From CAZXFA01 sp964640085 (GTDB lineage: Bacteria > Actinomycetota > UBA4738 > HRBIN12), in assembly GCA_964640085.1 (NCBI GenBank), contig CAZXFA010000005.1:1-64000 (forward strand): a DNA stretch of 64,000 nucleotides, written 5' to 3'. The first letter of the stretch is position 1. Every line of letters begins with the position of its first letter. The position numbers were made by a program, and so were the translations under genes. Shown piece by piece: positions 44,715-53,379 of this stretch. The notes below the pieces were generated by a model, which was not told where the DNA came from, made no database searches, and worked only from the letters and a program-made list of their open reading frames with translations.

Positions 44715-45527
44715 TCAGGCGAGTGCGTAGAGGGCGCGCGGGCGGTCGCGACGGACGCGGATCCGTCCGTTGGACTCCAGCGCGAGGAGCGCGGCCTCGA
44801 GCCGGAGCGGGGTCAGGAACGGGCCACGGCCGAGCCGCATCTCCAGCTCGTCGAGGATCCGGTACGCGTCGACCTCACCGGTCCGAGCGAGCACGCGGGC
44901 GATCTCGGCCTTCAGCTCAGAGGTCTCCACCCGACCGAGGAAGGCGGTCGCGATCCGCCCCGAAACGGCACCCCATCCCTGGATGAGACGGGGACCAATC
45001 AGCAAGAAGAGCAGGCTCACCGGCAGGAAGATCAGCGACTCGCCGATCGTGTCGACGGTCCACGATCCGATGTTCGTGTCCACGCCGGCGGCCACGACGA
45101 TCGGCTGGGCGAACCCCTGGAGCATGAGACCGAGGATGGACGCGGCGACCGCGAAGTCGAGGATCCCCAGCGGCAGGCGCAGCAGCAGGAAGCCCAGCTC
45201 GGCCCAGGTCCGCCGGCTCGCGACCAGCGCGCGGAGGCGTGCCCAGAACATGCCGGGCGCGTCGTCCCGACCGAGCGTCGGACTCGGCAGCCGCGCTTCC
45301 ACCAGCGTCCACGCCAGGCGGCGCTCCAGCGTCGCGAGCACTCGCGCGACGAGCAGCGTGGCGACCAGGACGGGGATCCCGAGGATCGTGACGAACAGCC
45401 CGAGGCCCAGCGAGAGCCCGGTGACCACGACCACGAAGTCGAGGATCCCCATCGGGAGACCGAGCAGCAGGTAGAGGAGAGCCGCATAGGTCCCCCGCTC
45501 TCTGTAGGGGGAGAGCAGCCACCTCAT
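44715..45527 (-). CDS. Membrane Sensor-domain protein with C-terminal winged-helix-like region
   Basis: 270 residues from ATG 45527, overlapping the upstream 2TM gene by 4 nt. The N-terminal 190 residues show the Sensor (PF13796-like) pattern of two hydrophobic repeats: ALLYLLLGLPMGILDFVVVV with LSLGLGLFVTILGIPVLV, and LGFLLLRLPLGILDFAVAAS. The C-terminal 70 residues are soluble: ELKAEIARVLARTGEVDAYRILDELE and RLEAALLALESNGRIRV, like a winged-helix or PadR-type fold. This links a membrane sensor to a DNA-binding-like tail next to a PadR gene. Confidence 0.8.
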   Translation of the reverse strand: MRWLLSPYRERGTYAALLYLLLGLPMGILDFVVVVTGLSLGLGLFVTILGIPVLVATLLVARVLATLERRLAWTLVEARLPSPTLGRDDAPGMFWARLRALVASRRTWAELGFLLLRLPLGILDFAVAASILGLMLQGFAQPIVVAAGVDTNIGSWTVDTIGESLIFLPVSLLFLLIGPRLIQGWGAVSGRIATAFLGRVETSELKAEIARVLARTGEVDAYRILDELEMRLGRGPFLTPLRLEAALLALESNGRIRVRRDRPRALYALA

Positions 45528-45799
45528 CCCCGCTCGCCCGCCTCCCGAGCCTCTCGCTCCATCATGATCTCCTCGGGCGTCCGGACGAGGAAGGCGTAGA
45601 CAGCGTGAGCCGCCAGGAAGATCCCCCATCCGAACAGCGGAAAGACGAACCACGGGAAGTCGACGTCGCCGAGCGCCCAGATCACCACGAGGAACAGCTG
45701 GCTCGTGACGAACACCGCGCCGTGGAGCCAGAACCACTGACGGCGGGCGATCCGCCTCGCCTCGCGCTCCCGCGCTGCCAGCTCGCCGAACTCATCCAT
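45524..45799 (-). CDS. 2TM-domain protein
   Basis: 91 residues from ATG 45799, overlapping the PadR stop by 8 nt. A charged N-terminus AAREREARRIARRQWFWLHG is followed by two helices (VFVTSQLFLVVIWAL and FPLFGWGIFLAAHAVYAFLV), then RTPEEIMMEREAR. This matches the 2TM family (PF13239), often next to histidine kinases or PadR genes. Middle gene of the PadR-2TM-Sensor operon. A second 2TM gene is at 51790. Confidence 0.85.
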   Translation of the reverse strand: MDEFGELAAREREARRIARRQWFWLHGAVFVTSQLFLVVIWALGDVDFPWFVFPLFGWGIFLAAHAVYAFLVRTPEEIMMEREAREAGERG

Positions 45800-46265
45800 C
45801 GCTCTCTCCTTCCTCCTGCTCCAGCGACCGCTCGATCTCCACACTCGCACGCTCGAGGATCGATGCGATCCGTTGCTGCTGAGCGGGGCGCGCCAGGCGG
45901 CGCCGCAGCGCCGAGCCCCCGGCGAACCGGTCGAGCAGCGACCCGACGGCCACACGTTGCTCGCCGCGCTCCGCTCGGGCCGTGAGCGAAGCCCAGCGGC
46001 TCTCCGCGCTCGCGCTCTCCGCTGCCCGGCGACCGGCCGCGGTGAGGGAGTAGACGCGGGTGCCATCCCGGTCGGCGGTCCGGAGGTGGCCACTCTCGAC
46101 CAGCCCGAGCAGCGCCGGATAGATCGCACCCGGGCTCGGCCTCCACCCGCCTCCGACGCGGTCCCGCAGCTCCGTCATGATCGCGTAGCCGTGAGCCTCG
46201 CCGAGGGTCGCCAGCACGACGACGATCGCCTCCTTCAGCTCGCCCCGCCGGAAGATCCGCCCCAT
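45792..46265 (-). CDS. PadR-family transcriptional regulator
   Basis: 157 residues. Winged helix: GRIFRRGELKEAIVVVLATLGEAHGYAIMTELRDRVGGGW, PSPGAIYPALLGLVESGHL, RTADRDGTRVYSLTAAGRRA, the normal PadR order. The C-terminus is an Arg/Glu-rich helix region. The gene starts right after a clear promoter with palindromes that overlap it (46267-46304), so auto-repression is likely. First gene of the operon with the 2TM and Sensor proteins, which it probably controls. Confidence 0.92.
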   Translation of the reverse strand: MGRIFRRGELKEAIVVVLATLGEAHGYAIMTELRDRVGGGWRPSPGAIYPALLGLVESGHLRTADRDGTRVYSLTAAGRRAAESASAESRWASLTARAERGEQRVAVGSLLDRFAGGSALRRRLARPAQQQRIASILERASVEIERSLEQEEGESDG

Positions 46266-46304
46266 AACGTAACGTACGATATCGCCAAACGTAAGTTACG
46301 TCAA
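46266..46304 (-). promoter_or_regulatory. Promoter and palindromic operator of the padR operon
   Basis: On the minus strand TTGACG (46299-46304) and TATCGT (46276-46281) are 17 bp apart. The spacer contains the perfect 13-base palindrome ACGTAA-G-TTACGT (46289-46301). CGATATCG (46277-46284) is a second palindrome over the -10, and ACGTAAC (46267-46273) repeats the half-site before the ATG. The predicted start of transcription is within a few bases of the ATG, so the mRNA may be nearly leaderless. Confidence 0.75.
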
Positions 46305-46402
46305 ACTGGCGCCGGTGCGGTCGGAACTCGTTCCCCGATGCGTGCTGACAGCCGTGCCCGAGGCGTTTGCATCGGGCACGACGGCGGTGACAGACTCCCT
46401 CG

Positions 46403-47623
46403 GTGAGCGCCAACAGCCATGACGTCGTCGTGATCGGCGGCGGTCAGGCGGGGCTCTCGGTCGGCCACGAGCTGAGGCGGCGCGATGTCGACCACGTCAT
46501 CCTCGAACGCGACCGGGTCGGCAGCATGTGGCGCGGGCTCTGGGATGGCTTCTGCATCAACACACCGAACTGGAGCCTCAGGCTGCCGGATCACCCCTAC
46601 GATGGCGAAGAGCCCGACGGCTTCCTGAGCCGAGAGGGCATCGTCGCGTATCTCGAGGCGTATGCGGAGCGCGCCGCCGATACGGTCCGCGAGGGCGTCG
46701 AGGTCACCTCGGTGCGGCCGACAGATGATGGATTCGCGCTCGCCACCTCCGACGGCCCGATGTCGGCCGGCGCGGTCGTCGTGTGCGCCGGGGCGTACCA
46801 GGCGCCGCACCGCCCGCCCGGGGCAGCCGAGCTGCCGGCAGGCCTCTACGCGATCGATACGAGCTCGTACCGGAACCCATCGGCGCTGCCGAACGGGGCC
46901 GTCCTGGTCGTGGGGAACGGGCAGTCGGGTTGCCAGATCGCCGAGGAGCTCATCGAGGTCGGGCGTGAGGTGATCCTGTCGTGCGGCAGGGCGCCGTGGG
47001 CGCCGCGCAGGATCGGCGACCACGACGTCGTCTGGTGGGCGATCGAGACCGGGTTCCTCGACGGGACCGTCGAGTCCCTCCCCTCTCCGGCTGGGCGCCT
47101 CGCCGCCAACGTCACCGCGAGCGGCGTGGCCGGCGGCCACGATCTGCACGTCCGCTGGCTGCGTGCGAGGGGCGTGACCATCGTGGGACGGTTCCTCGGA
47201 TGCGAGAACGGCCGGATCGACTTCGCCGACGATCTGGCCGAGACGGTCGCCTGGTCGGATGCCCGCTACCTGGACTTCCGGGGGCTCGTCTCGAAGCTGT
47301 GTGAGGAACGCGGGATCGAGGATCCGGCGCTCCCCGATCCCGAACCGTTGTTCGCCGACGCACCGGCGTCGATCCGGACGGACCGGCTCGGCGCCGTGAT
47401 CTTCTCGGGTGGGTTCCGCCCGAACTTCGGGAACTGGGTGGAGGTGCCCGACGGTTTCGACGACATGGGCTTCCCGATCCAGCGCGACGGTGCGAGCTCG
47501 GCGGCCCCGGGCCTGTTCTTCGCGGGCGTGCACTTCCTGCGGACGCGGAAGTCCTCGCTGCTGTGCGGGGTGGGCGACGACGCGGCGATCGTGGCCGCGG
47601 GCGTCCGGGCGCATCTGGGTTGA
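46403..47623 (+). CDS. FAD-dependent flavin-monooxygenase-like oxidoreductase (CzcO type)
   Basis: 406 residues from GTG 46403. FAD loop VVVIGGGQAGLSVGHELRRR, second dinucleotide loop VLVVGNGQSGCQIAEELIE, and the block SMWRGLWDGFCINTPNWSLRLP, similar to actinobacterial flavoproteins annotated as CzcO or indole-pyruvate-monooxygenase-like. The C-terminus has GLFFAGVHFLRTRKSSLLCGVGDDAA. Oxidises an unknown small substrate with NAD(P)H and O2 (family knowledge). Divergent from the padR operon, from which it is separated by 137 nt. Confidence 0.88.
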   Translation: MSANSHDVVVIGGGQAGLSVGHELRRRDVDHVILERDRVGSMWRGLWDGFCINTPNWSLRLPDHPYDGEEPDGFLSREGIVAYLEAYAERAADTVREGVEVTSVRPTDDGFALATSDGPMSAGAVVVCAGAYQAPHRPPGAAELPAGLYAIDTSSYRNPSALPNGAVLVVGNGQSGCQIAEELIEVGREVILSCGRAPWAPRRIGDHDVVWWAIETGFLDGTVESLPSPAGRLAANVTASGVAGGHDLHVRWLRARGVTIVGRFLGCENGRIDFADDLAETVAWSDARYLDFRGLVSKLCEERGIEDPALPDPEPLFADAPASIRTDRLGAVIFSGGFRPNFGNWVEVPDGFDDMGFPIQRDGASSAAPGLFFAGVHFLRTRKSSLLCGVGDDAAIVAAGVRAHLG

Positions 47624-47751
47624 CGAGAGCCCCTCGGCGTCGACGTGTCTGGTCGAGAGCCGGGCGAACACGGGAGGGCCAGCCTGGGCAGTCCGGCAAC
47701 TCGCGAGGTGCTGTTCGACGATGCCACCACCTCGCTTGGAGGGCTGAGACC

Positions 47752-47973
47752 CTACCCGAGAGGAGAGGCGGGCCGGAAGACTCCTGTCTCCGATGCGAGG
47801 GGCATGCTTGCAGCAAGCGTCGCCACCCTCAGATCGAGGTCGGGGCGGCGTAGCTCAACGGCATGTCCTTCACCGAGGACCGCAGCCACGTACCGGGCCG
47901 CCTTGTGGTGTGGGCCCTTCCAGCGGAACGTGAAGTCATGGGAGCCGACGGAGAACAACAGCAGCTCGCTCAT
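47752..47973 (-). CDS. Possible small hypothetical protein
   Basis: 73 residues from ATG 47973. Starts MSELLLFSVGSHDFTFRWKG, then HHKAARYVAAVLGEGHAVEL and RRPDLDLRVATLAA. The composition looks protein-like and GGGGG lies 11 nt upstream, but no family is recognised and it could be chance. It lies downstream of the bactofilin-like gene on the same strand. Confidence 0.35.
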   Translation of the reverse strand: MSELLLFSVGSHDFTFRWKGPHHKAARYVAAVLGEGHAVELRRPDLDLRVATLAASMPLASETGVFRPASPLG

Positions 47974-48055
47974 ACGAACATGCCCCCGCGTACCGTTACG
48001 CAGTAGTTGTCGGCCCCGGCGCCTCCCGCCTTGAGCGGTGCCCAGCCCCGGTCCG

Positions 48056-48979
48056 TCAGCTCGGGACGGGAGGGGGCGGCGGCGCGAGCGGCGGCGCCAT
48101 CGGCCGCATCTCGCTCGGCCCGGGGCGCCTGGCGACCCAGAGCGCCCCGAGCCCGACGACCGTTGCCACCAACCAGGCGAGTCCACCGAGGAACGGAACC
48201 AGGGCGAGGAGCCGGAAGATGCCCCATCCGATCAGGAACGCGAGATACCGGGACGTGGGCTCGCTGACGATGAGCCGACCGAAGGCGAGCGTGCCGACCA
48301 CGTACCCGATCGAGTACACGAGCGCGAGCGCGAGGAGGAGGAACAGCCCGAGCGGGATCCCCACGATCGTCACCAACAGCAGGCCAGCGACGATCGGGAG
48401 CAGGATGAACACCAGCAGGCCGAACCCGATCGTGGCCCCGAGGCGCGTTCGGAGCGCTCGGACGCTCGCCGGGTCGAGCCTGGGGACGAGGAGGAGCAGG
48501 ATCAGCCCGAGCACGAGCGAGGACACCGTGTACGCGAGCCACCAGGCGAAACGACCGACGAACGTGACGTCGTAGAAGTCCCATCGGGTCGCGAGGTCGT
48601 CGACGCTGCCTCCCACGGTGGCCCCGTCCTCGATCTGCGGCTCCTCCAGGCTGATGACGTCTCCCCCCACCCGCGATCCCGAGCGCAGCACGACGGCACC
48701 GTTGAAGACGATCACGTCCTCGTCGACCGTGCCGGTGATCTCGGTCCTCCCGTTGAACACGACGAGCGACTCGGAGACCATCCCGTCGATCACAGCATCG
48801 CCGTTGAAGATGACCGCGGTCTGCACGGTCTCCCCTCGAGGTACCAGGAGACTTCCGGTGATGACGATCTGGTCGTCGGTGGACAGGCTGGCGTCCTGCG
48901 CGGCGGCTCCGGGAGCGACGGTCAGGACGCCGAGGAAGAGGATCGCCGCGACGCCGATCGATCTTCCCAACCACCGCAT
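48056..48979 (-). CDS. Exported bactofilin-like/beta-helix membrane protein
   Basis: 307 residues from ATG 48979. Signal peptide SIGVAAILFLGVLTVAPGAAA. Short repeated strands follow: IVITGSLLVPRGETVQTAVIF, VFNGRTEITGTVDEDVIVFN, VVLRSGSRVGGDVISLE, a beta-solenoid as in polymer-forming bactofilins. Then four or more helices (about 145-285) and a Pro-rich tail (APPPPPVPS). The solenoid would sit outside and the helices in the membrane. Function unknown, perhaps cell-shape or surface organisation. Confidence 0.8.
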   Translation of the reverse strand: MRWLGRSIGVAAILFLGVLTVAPGAAAQDASLSTDDQIVITGSLLVPRGETVQTAVIFNGDAVIDGMVSESLVVFNGRTEITGTVDEDVIVFNGAVVLRSGSRVGGDVISLEEPQIEDGATVGGSVDDLATRWDFYDVTFVGRFAWWLAYTVSSLVLGLILLLLVPRLDPASVRALRTRLGATIGFGLLVFILLPIVAGLLLVTIVGIPLGLFLLLALALVYSIGYVVGTLAFGRLIVSEPTSRYLAFLIGWGIFRLLALVPFLGGLAWLVATVVGLGALWVARRPGPSEMRPMAPPLAPPPPPVPS

Positions 48980-49050
48980 GCTGGCACTATCCACCCCACG
49001 CGGCACGACCGCAAACCGCCTGCGCGCTGGGCGCTTCCTCGGCGCTCTGC

Positions 49051-49644
49051 TCAGACCCGCTCGCTGGCCGGCATGCGGAGCTCCCTCGGAGATGCCAGCA
49101 GCTCCTCCTCAGGCGGGACCCGCCGCAGGTGCCAGAACCCGAGGATCGTCAGGATCGCCATCACGCCAGCGAGCCCGAACGCGACGATGCCGGCGAGGAG
49201 CGCGATCTGGCCGAACTTCCAGAACGCGTAGGCGTCCAGCAGGACACCTCGGAGCATCGTTCCGCGGAAGAGCGTGTCCCTCTGTGCGGCTAGCTCCGCA
49301 TCGTCCGGGTTCTCGCGGGCGAGCTCGCTCACCTCGGAGTACGTCTTCCCCTCGGCGACACCTTCGAGGTGAACGGCGATGAAGTGATCCGCGTACGCCG
49401 CCGCCTGCTCCCCGTTCACGAGCTGCTGGCCGGCGTACTGGTTCAGGTACGGGCCGATCTGCGGGTCCGCGAGCGCTTCGCTCCCCTCCGGCGGGAAGAA
49501 GATCCTCTGTGCCGTGAGCCGGTCGTGGACGTTGCTGTCCGCGAACCGCCACGCCACCATCAGCAGCGACCCGGCGACGATCAGGACGATCGTGAGCATC
49601 AGGCCTCCCGCCGACATCAGCAGATCGAACGTACGACGGCGCAT
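49051..49644 (-). CDS. Membrane protein of unknown function
   Basis: 197 residues. N-terminal helix (LMSAGGLMLTIVLIVAGSLLM), a soluble external part of about 110 residues with IFFPPEGSEALADPQIGPYL, AGQQLVNGEQAAAYADHFIA and ENPDDAELAAQRD, then a hydrophobic C-terminal segment pair (FGQIALLAGIVAFGLAGVMA and ILTILGFWHL) and a short basic tail. The arrangement is seen in actinobacterial proteins of unknown function. ATG follows AGGAGGGG. Confidence 0.75.
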   Translation of the reverse strand: MRRRTFDLLMSAGGLMLTIVLIVAGSLLMVAWRFADSNVHDRLTAQRIFFPPEGSEALADPQIGPYLNQYAGQQLVNGEQAAAYADHFIAVHLEGVAEGKTYSEVSELARENPDDAELAAQRDTLFRGTMLRGVLLDAYAFWKFGQIALLAGIVAFGLAGVMAILTILGFWHLRRVPPEEELLASPRELRMPASERV

Positions 49645-49803
49645 GACCCCTCCTTCCTCGCACGTCCGGGAGTCTCCTCCAGGACGCGGTGTATTTCATC
49701 GGACGCAAGGGTGACGTATCGGTGCACGCGCATCACAGGCCCTACGGCCCTCTTCCGCACGGGCCATCCGACCCAGCGCCGGGCAGGAGTAGGATCGCGG
49801 GTC

Positions 49804-50415
49804 ATGGATCTGAGCGCGTTCCTCCCGGTCGCCTTGGTCGTCGTGGTGACACCCGGACCAGACATGGCGCTCGTCGCCAGGAACACCCTGACCGGGGGTC
49901 GCGTCTGCGGCCTCGCGACCTCGGCCGGGACGTGCTCGGGCCTGCTCGTGCACGGATTCGCCGCGACGCTCGGCCTGTCCGCGTTGCTCCTAGCGTCCTC
50001 GCGCGCCTTCACCGTCGTCAGGCTCGCCGGGGCCGCGTACCTCGTGTTCCTGGGTCTGCGCACCCTGGTTCGCGCGGGCCGCGACGAGGCAGCGGAGGCC
50101 GGAGTCGCGGTCGCCCGTCCCTGGTCCGCCTATTGCCAGGGCGTGACGACGAACGTGCTCAACCCGAAGGTGGCCCTGTTCTTCGTTTCGCTGCTCCCGC
50201 AGTTCATCGAGGCCGGGGACGGGTTCGTCTGGAGGCTGGTCGCGCTCGCCGGCCTGTTCATCGCGATGGGCCTGGTGTGGCTGACCGTCTACACGCTGCT
50301 GCTGCACGCCGTCGGGAGCTTCCTCCGCCGCGGAGCCGTTCGACGATCGATCGAGCGCGTCACCGGCGCCCTGTTGGTCGGCCTGGGCGTTCGCTTGGCC
50401 GTCGAGCGCACCTGA
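49804..50415 (+). CDS. LysE/RhtB family amino-acid exporter
   Basis: 203 residues, about six helices. The family hallmark LVVVVTPGPDMALVARNTL is in the first helix region, followed by GRVCGLATSAGTCSGLLVHG, AGAAYLVFLGLRTL and TTNVLNPKVALFFVSLLPQF, all in LysE/RhtB order. Exports an amino acid or homoserine-lactone-like substrate, and the specific cargo is unknown. Monocistronic. Confidence 0.92.
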   Translation: MDLSAFLPVALVVVVTPGPDMALVARNTLTGGRVCGLATSAGTCSGLLVHGFAATLGLSALLLASSRAFTVVRLAGAAYLVFLGLRTLVRAGRDEAAEAGVAVARPWSAYCQGVTTNVLNPKVALFFVSLLPQFIEAGDGFVWRLVALAGLFIAMGLVWLTVYTLLLHAVGSFLRRGAVRRSIERVTGALLVGLGVRLAVERT

Positions 50416-50455
50416 GGTCGAGGGAGGACGAGCGCGCCCGGGGAAGATGCAGCAG

Positions 50456-50806
50456 CTAGCCCTTCCTCATCTTCGCCCGGGCCTTGACGATCGTCCGGAT
50501 CGTGAGCAGGAGGAAGACGGCGACGATCTGGCCGCCTAACACGATCCGGTTGAGGTCGACCGCGGGCCGCCAGGTCACCTCGTCTCCCCGGATGAGGAAC
50601 GCCCCGACCGGTCGGGCGCTCATGCCGAACCCACTCCCGGACCCTCGGCCCTGTCCCCCCGGGCCCTCGCCACCCCCTCCGCCGGCGCCGCCTCGGACCC
50701 TGGCGACGGGGATCATCGTGGTGCCGTTCCTCTCGTAGGGCTCCCCGAAGACCCGTTTCACCGTGAGCGCATCGCGGGCTTGCGCGATGACGTCCTGGAC
50801 CTCCAT
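50456..50806 (-). CDS. gerW: GerW/YtfJ family protein
   Basis: 116 residues from ATG 50806 (AAGGAGGGAG upstream). MEVQDVIAQARDALTVKRVFGEPYERNGTTMIPVARVRGG is the YtfJ pattern. A Gly-rich stretch (residues about 40-62) is followed by GFGMSARPVGAFLIRGDEV and a C-terminal hydrophobic helix. In Bacillus the relative GerW is a spore germination protein. In actinobacteria such proteins are widespread in non-sporulating species and their role is unknown. Confidence 0.85.
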   Translation of the reverse strand: MEVQDVIAQARDALTVKRVFGEPYERNGTTMIPVARVRGGAGGGGGEGPGGQGRGSGSGFGMSARPVGAFLIRGDEVTWRPAVDLNRIVLGGQIVAVFLLLTIRTIVKARAKMRKG

Positions 50807-50900
50807 AGCTCCCTCCTTCCCCTCCCCCATCACAGCACGTTCCGGTTCGAGGCGTGATAGGACGCCGGACCAGCGCCATCCGGGACGACGAACCGCCGCC

Positions 50901-51140
50901 TCAGCGATCCTCGCGCACGATCCGGACGACCACCTCGGCCGCGGGAGCCCGACCGGAGCGCTTCGAGACCAGGCGCCGGACGAGGAGGGCCACGATCCCC
51001 GCCGCGATCAGGGATCCGATCAGGGTCTTGGCGGAACGGACCGGGCCGGGCAGGCGTTCCTCGAGCTCGCGGAGATCCAGCTCGAGCTGCCGCCGGACCT
51101 CGTCGATCTCGGTCACCTTGCGAGCTGCTGCTTGGCCCAT
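50901..51140 (-). CDS. DUF3618 family protein
   Basis: 79 residues from ATG 51140. Amphipathic helix VTEIDEVRRQLELDLRELEERLP, one membrane helix (SLIAAGIVALLVRRLV) and a basic tail. DUF3618 genes normally follow an Actinobacterial holin gene, as here: the start lies inside the end of the upstream gene (28-nt overlap). Function unknown. Confidence 0.8.
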   Translation of the reverse strand: MGQAAARKVTEIDEVRRQLELDLRELEERLPGPVRSAKTLIGSLIAAGIVALLVRRLVSKRSGRAPAAEVVVRIVREDR

Positions 51141-51577
51141 CGGGCGTCCTCCTTCAGCGTCTCCTGCGTCTTCTCCGGCGCGGTGGGTGCGGTACGCATG
51201 GCTCGGCGACCGCCGAGCACGAGCCCGCCGGCGATCACGCCGAACACGCCGGCTACGATCAGGTTTGCGGCCCACCTCGGCAGCACCAGGTCGAGGGCTG
51301 CCGACCCCGAGGCCGCGATGAAGATCAGGGCGAAAAGCCCCATCAACGCGGCGGCCGCCATCATGCCGCCACCCTTCGCTCGGGCCGAGACGGCTTCGGT
51401 CATCTCGATCCTGGCGAGCTCCACGTGCTTGCGCACCAGGATGCGGGTGCCGTCGATCGCGGAGGCGATCACTGCGCCGAGCGGCCGTTTGGATCCGGGC
51501 GGCCGCGACCCGGCCTCGCGCGCGCCATCGGAGGCGCTCGGACCCGCGCCTCCGTTCCCTCCGATCCGATCGTTCAT
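51113..51577 (-). CDS. Phage-holin-like (Actinobacterial holin, PF07332 type) membrane protein
   Basis: 154 residues from ATG 51577. A cytoplasmic N-terminus (NGGAGPSASDGAREAG), a helix with LVRKHVELARIEMTEAVSARA, then two membrane helices (GGGMMAAAALMGLFALIFIA and ANLIVAGVFGVIAGGLVLGG) and a charged C-terminus. The family is chromosomal and is not evidence for a prophage. Coupled to DUF3618. Confidence 0.85.
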   Translation of the reverse strand: MNDRIGGNGGAGPSASDGAREAGSRPPGSKRPLGAVIASAIDGTRILVRKHVELARIEMTEAVSARAKGGGMMAAAALMGLFALIFIAASGSAALDLVLPRWAANLIVAGVFGVIAGGLVLGGRRAMRTAPTAPEKTQETLKEDARWAKQQLAR

Positions 51578-51789
51578 GGCCCGAACCTCCCTTCGCACGA
51601 TGAGGTGACCACCCGAACCTATCGCAGCGCCCCCTTCATCCGCTGGCGGTCGGCCGTAGCCGGATCGCGAACCGGGACCCCTGGCCTAACGCGGGGAGCC
51701 CACGCTCCTGGTCTCGTGGGACCTTCGACCCTAGTGACGCGGCGTCCCCATGTGTCCCATGGGGACAGACGTCGGAGAAGGAGACAGCG

Positions 51790-52077
51790 ATGACGCAAGG
51801 CGATCCTGCGCTCGAGACGGCGAAGAAGCACGCGAAGCGCGTTCGCGACTTCGCCTACCACCTGATGACCTTCCTCTTCGTGAGCGCGCTCCTCGTCATC
51901 ATCGATCGGCGCGGCGCCGCCGGCGAGGACGCCATCCTCGGCCTCGACTGGGCCTACTCGGTGATCCTGTTCTGGGGTCTCGGCGTCGTGGGGCACGCGA
52001 TCTCGGTGTTCCTCGGAAACTCGCGGATCGAGCGGAGGTACGGCGCCGGGGAGGCTGAGGGTCTTGGGCGCCGCTGA
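51790..52077 (+). CDS. 2TM-domain membrane protein
   Basis: 95 residues. KKHAKRVRDFAYHLMTFLFVSALLVIIDRRG, then DWAYSVILFWGLGVVGHAISVFLG, then a basic tail SRIERRYG. It matches the 2TM family but lacks PadR neighbours. GGAGAAGGAGAC precedes the start. The stop lies 25 nt before the quinone oxidoreductase gene, so they are probably cotranscribed. Confidence 0.85.
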   Translation: MTQGDPALETAKKHAKRVRDFAYHLMTFLFVSALLVIIDRRGAAGEDAILGLDWAYSVILFWGLGVVGHAISVFLGNSRIERRYGAGEAEGLGRR

Positions 52078-52102
52078 GGGCGGGGGGCGGCGCGGTTCGG
52101 CC

Positions 52103-53110
52103 GTGAAGCACCGTCGGATCGTCGTATCTCGCCGCGGTGGCCCGGACGTGCTGCGGGTGGTGGAGGAGGAGCTCCCCCGACCGAAAGCCGACGAGGTCCG
52201 CGTGAGGGTCCAGGCGGCCGGGGTCTCCGGCCTGGACCCGATGGTACGCGCCCATCGATTCCCGGGGTTCCCACGCGTCCCGTTCACGCCGGGCGTCGAT
52301 GTCGTCGGCGTGGTGGACGCGGTGGGCGAGGGTGTGTCGACCGTGGAGGTCGGGCAGACCGTCGCGGCCCTGCTCGGCCAGCAGGGCGGCTATGCCGAGC
52401 ACGTGTGCGTGCCCGCGGATCGTGCGGTGCCCGTCCCGAACGGCGTGGACCCCGCGCAGGCCGTCTGCGTGGTGGCGAACTACCTCACGGCTTCCGCGAT
52501 GCTCCAACGGGCAGCCCAGGTGGCGAGCGGGGATCGCGTCCTGATCCAGGGCGCGGCCGGCGGCGTGGGCACCGCGCTCCTCGAGCTCGGAAGGATGGAC
52601 GGGCTGGCGATGTACGGCACGGCGTCGCGACACAACCACGACCTCGTGTCCGCGCTCGGGGCGACGCCGATCGACTACCGGACCGAGGACGTCGTCGAGC
52701 GTATCCGGGAGCTCACCGGCGATGGGGTGGACGCCGTATTCGACCCCATCGGCGGCGCCCGGCAGATGTGGCGCTCGTACCGGACGCTCCGCAGGGGGGG
52801 CCGGCTCGTGTGGTTCGGAGTGGCCGCCGCGTCCAGGAACGGGGTGGGGGTCATCCCGCTCAGCCTGCTGACGCGCCTGGCCCTGTCGCTCATCCCAGAC
52901 GGCAGGAAGGCTCCGATGCCACCGGCCGCCGACGAGCCCAGGAGCTGGTACCGCGAGACGCTGATCGAGCTCCTCGAGCTGGTGGCGGTGGGCAAGATCG
53001 AGCCGATCGTGGCGGAGCGCATCCCGTTGGCCGAAGCGGCTCGCGCCCACGAGCTCCTCGGGCGTGGCGGGCACGCGGGCAAGGTGGTCCTCATCACCGA
53101 CGCCGGCTGA
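52103..53110 (+). CDS. Zinc-free medium-chain dehydrogenase (quinone oxidoreductase type)
   Basis: 335 residues from GTG 52103 (an ATG at 52064 is also possible). PDVLRVVEEELPRPKADEVRVRVQAAGVS is the GroES-like start. VLIQGAAGGVGTALLELGRM is the NADPH loop (AAGGVG), and DAVFDPIGG and GRLVWFG follow. It lacks the zinc cysteines of alcohol dehydrogenases. Typical NADPH-dependent quinone or enone reductase, cytosolic. Confidence 0.88.
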   Translation: MKHRRIVVSRRGGPDVLRVVEEELPRPKADEVRVRVQAAGVSGLDPMVRAHRFPGFPRVPFTPGVDVVGVVDAVGEGVSTVEVGQTVAALLGQQGGYAEHVCVPADRAVPVPNGVDPAQAVCVVANYLTASAMLQRAAQVASGDRVLIQGAAGGVGTALLELGRMDGLAMYGTASRHNHDLVSALGATPIDYRTEDVVERIRELTGDGVDAVFDPIGGARQMWRSYRTLRRGGRLVWFGVAAASRNGVGVIPLSLLTRLALSLIPDGRKAPMPPAADEPRSWYRETLIELLELVAVGKIEPIVAERIPLAEAARAHELLGRGGHAGKVVLITDAG

Positions 53111-53379
53111 GACCAGCGTCGTGGCCGGGATCTGGGAACGCCACAGCGCTAGACCCAGATCAGCGCGACCGACGCCACCAGGAGAGCGGCGGGAGCGATG
53201 CTCACGGCGAGACGCTTCCGTTCGTCCTCGACGATCCGGCCGAGCGCGGCCCCGCCCGCCGCCCAGATAGACGACGACGGTCGCGATGTGGCTGGTCTCG
53301 ACCGGATCCCACCCGATGGGCGGGGGCCGCGGGGCTCCGGCCCGGCCGGCGCCGCGGCCTGAGAACACATCCGGCGTCC

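Noticed and set aside
47846..47900. tRNA-like start (GGGGCGGCGTAGCTCAACGGC)
   Set aside because: Resembles a tRNA D-arm but no acceptor-stem partner, anticodon arm or T-loop follows at the right spacing.
51113..51577. Prophage, suggested by the holin-like gene
   Set aside because: This holin family is chromosomal in actinobacteria, and no phage structural, integrase or lysis genes are nearby.
53149..53370. Small minus-strand frame with a hydrophobic C-terminus (LAVSIAPAALLVASVALIWV)
   Set aside because: The tail looks like a membrane helix, but the start and upstream part are junk. It may be a frameshifted remnant and cannot be supported.
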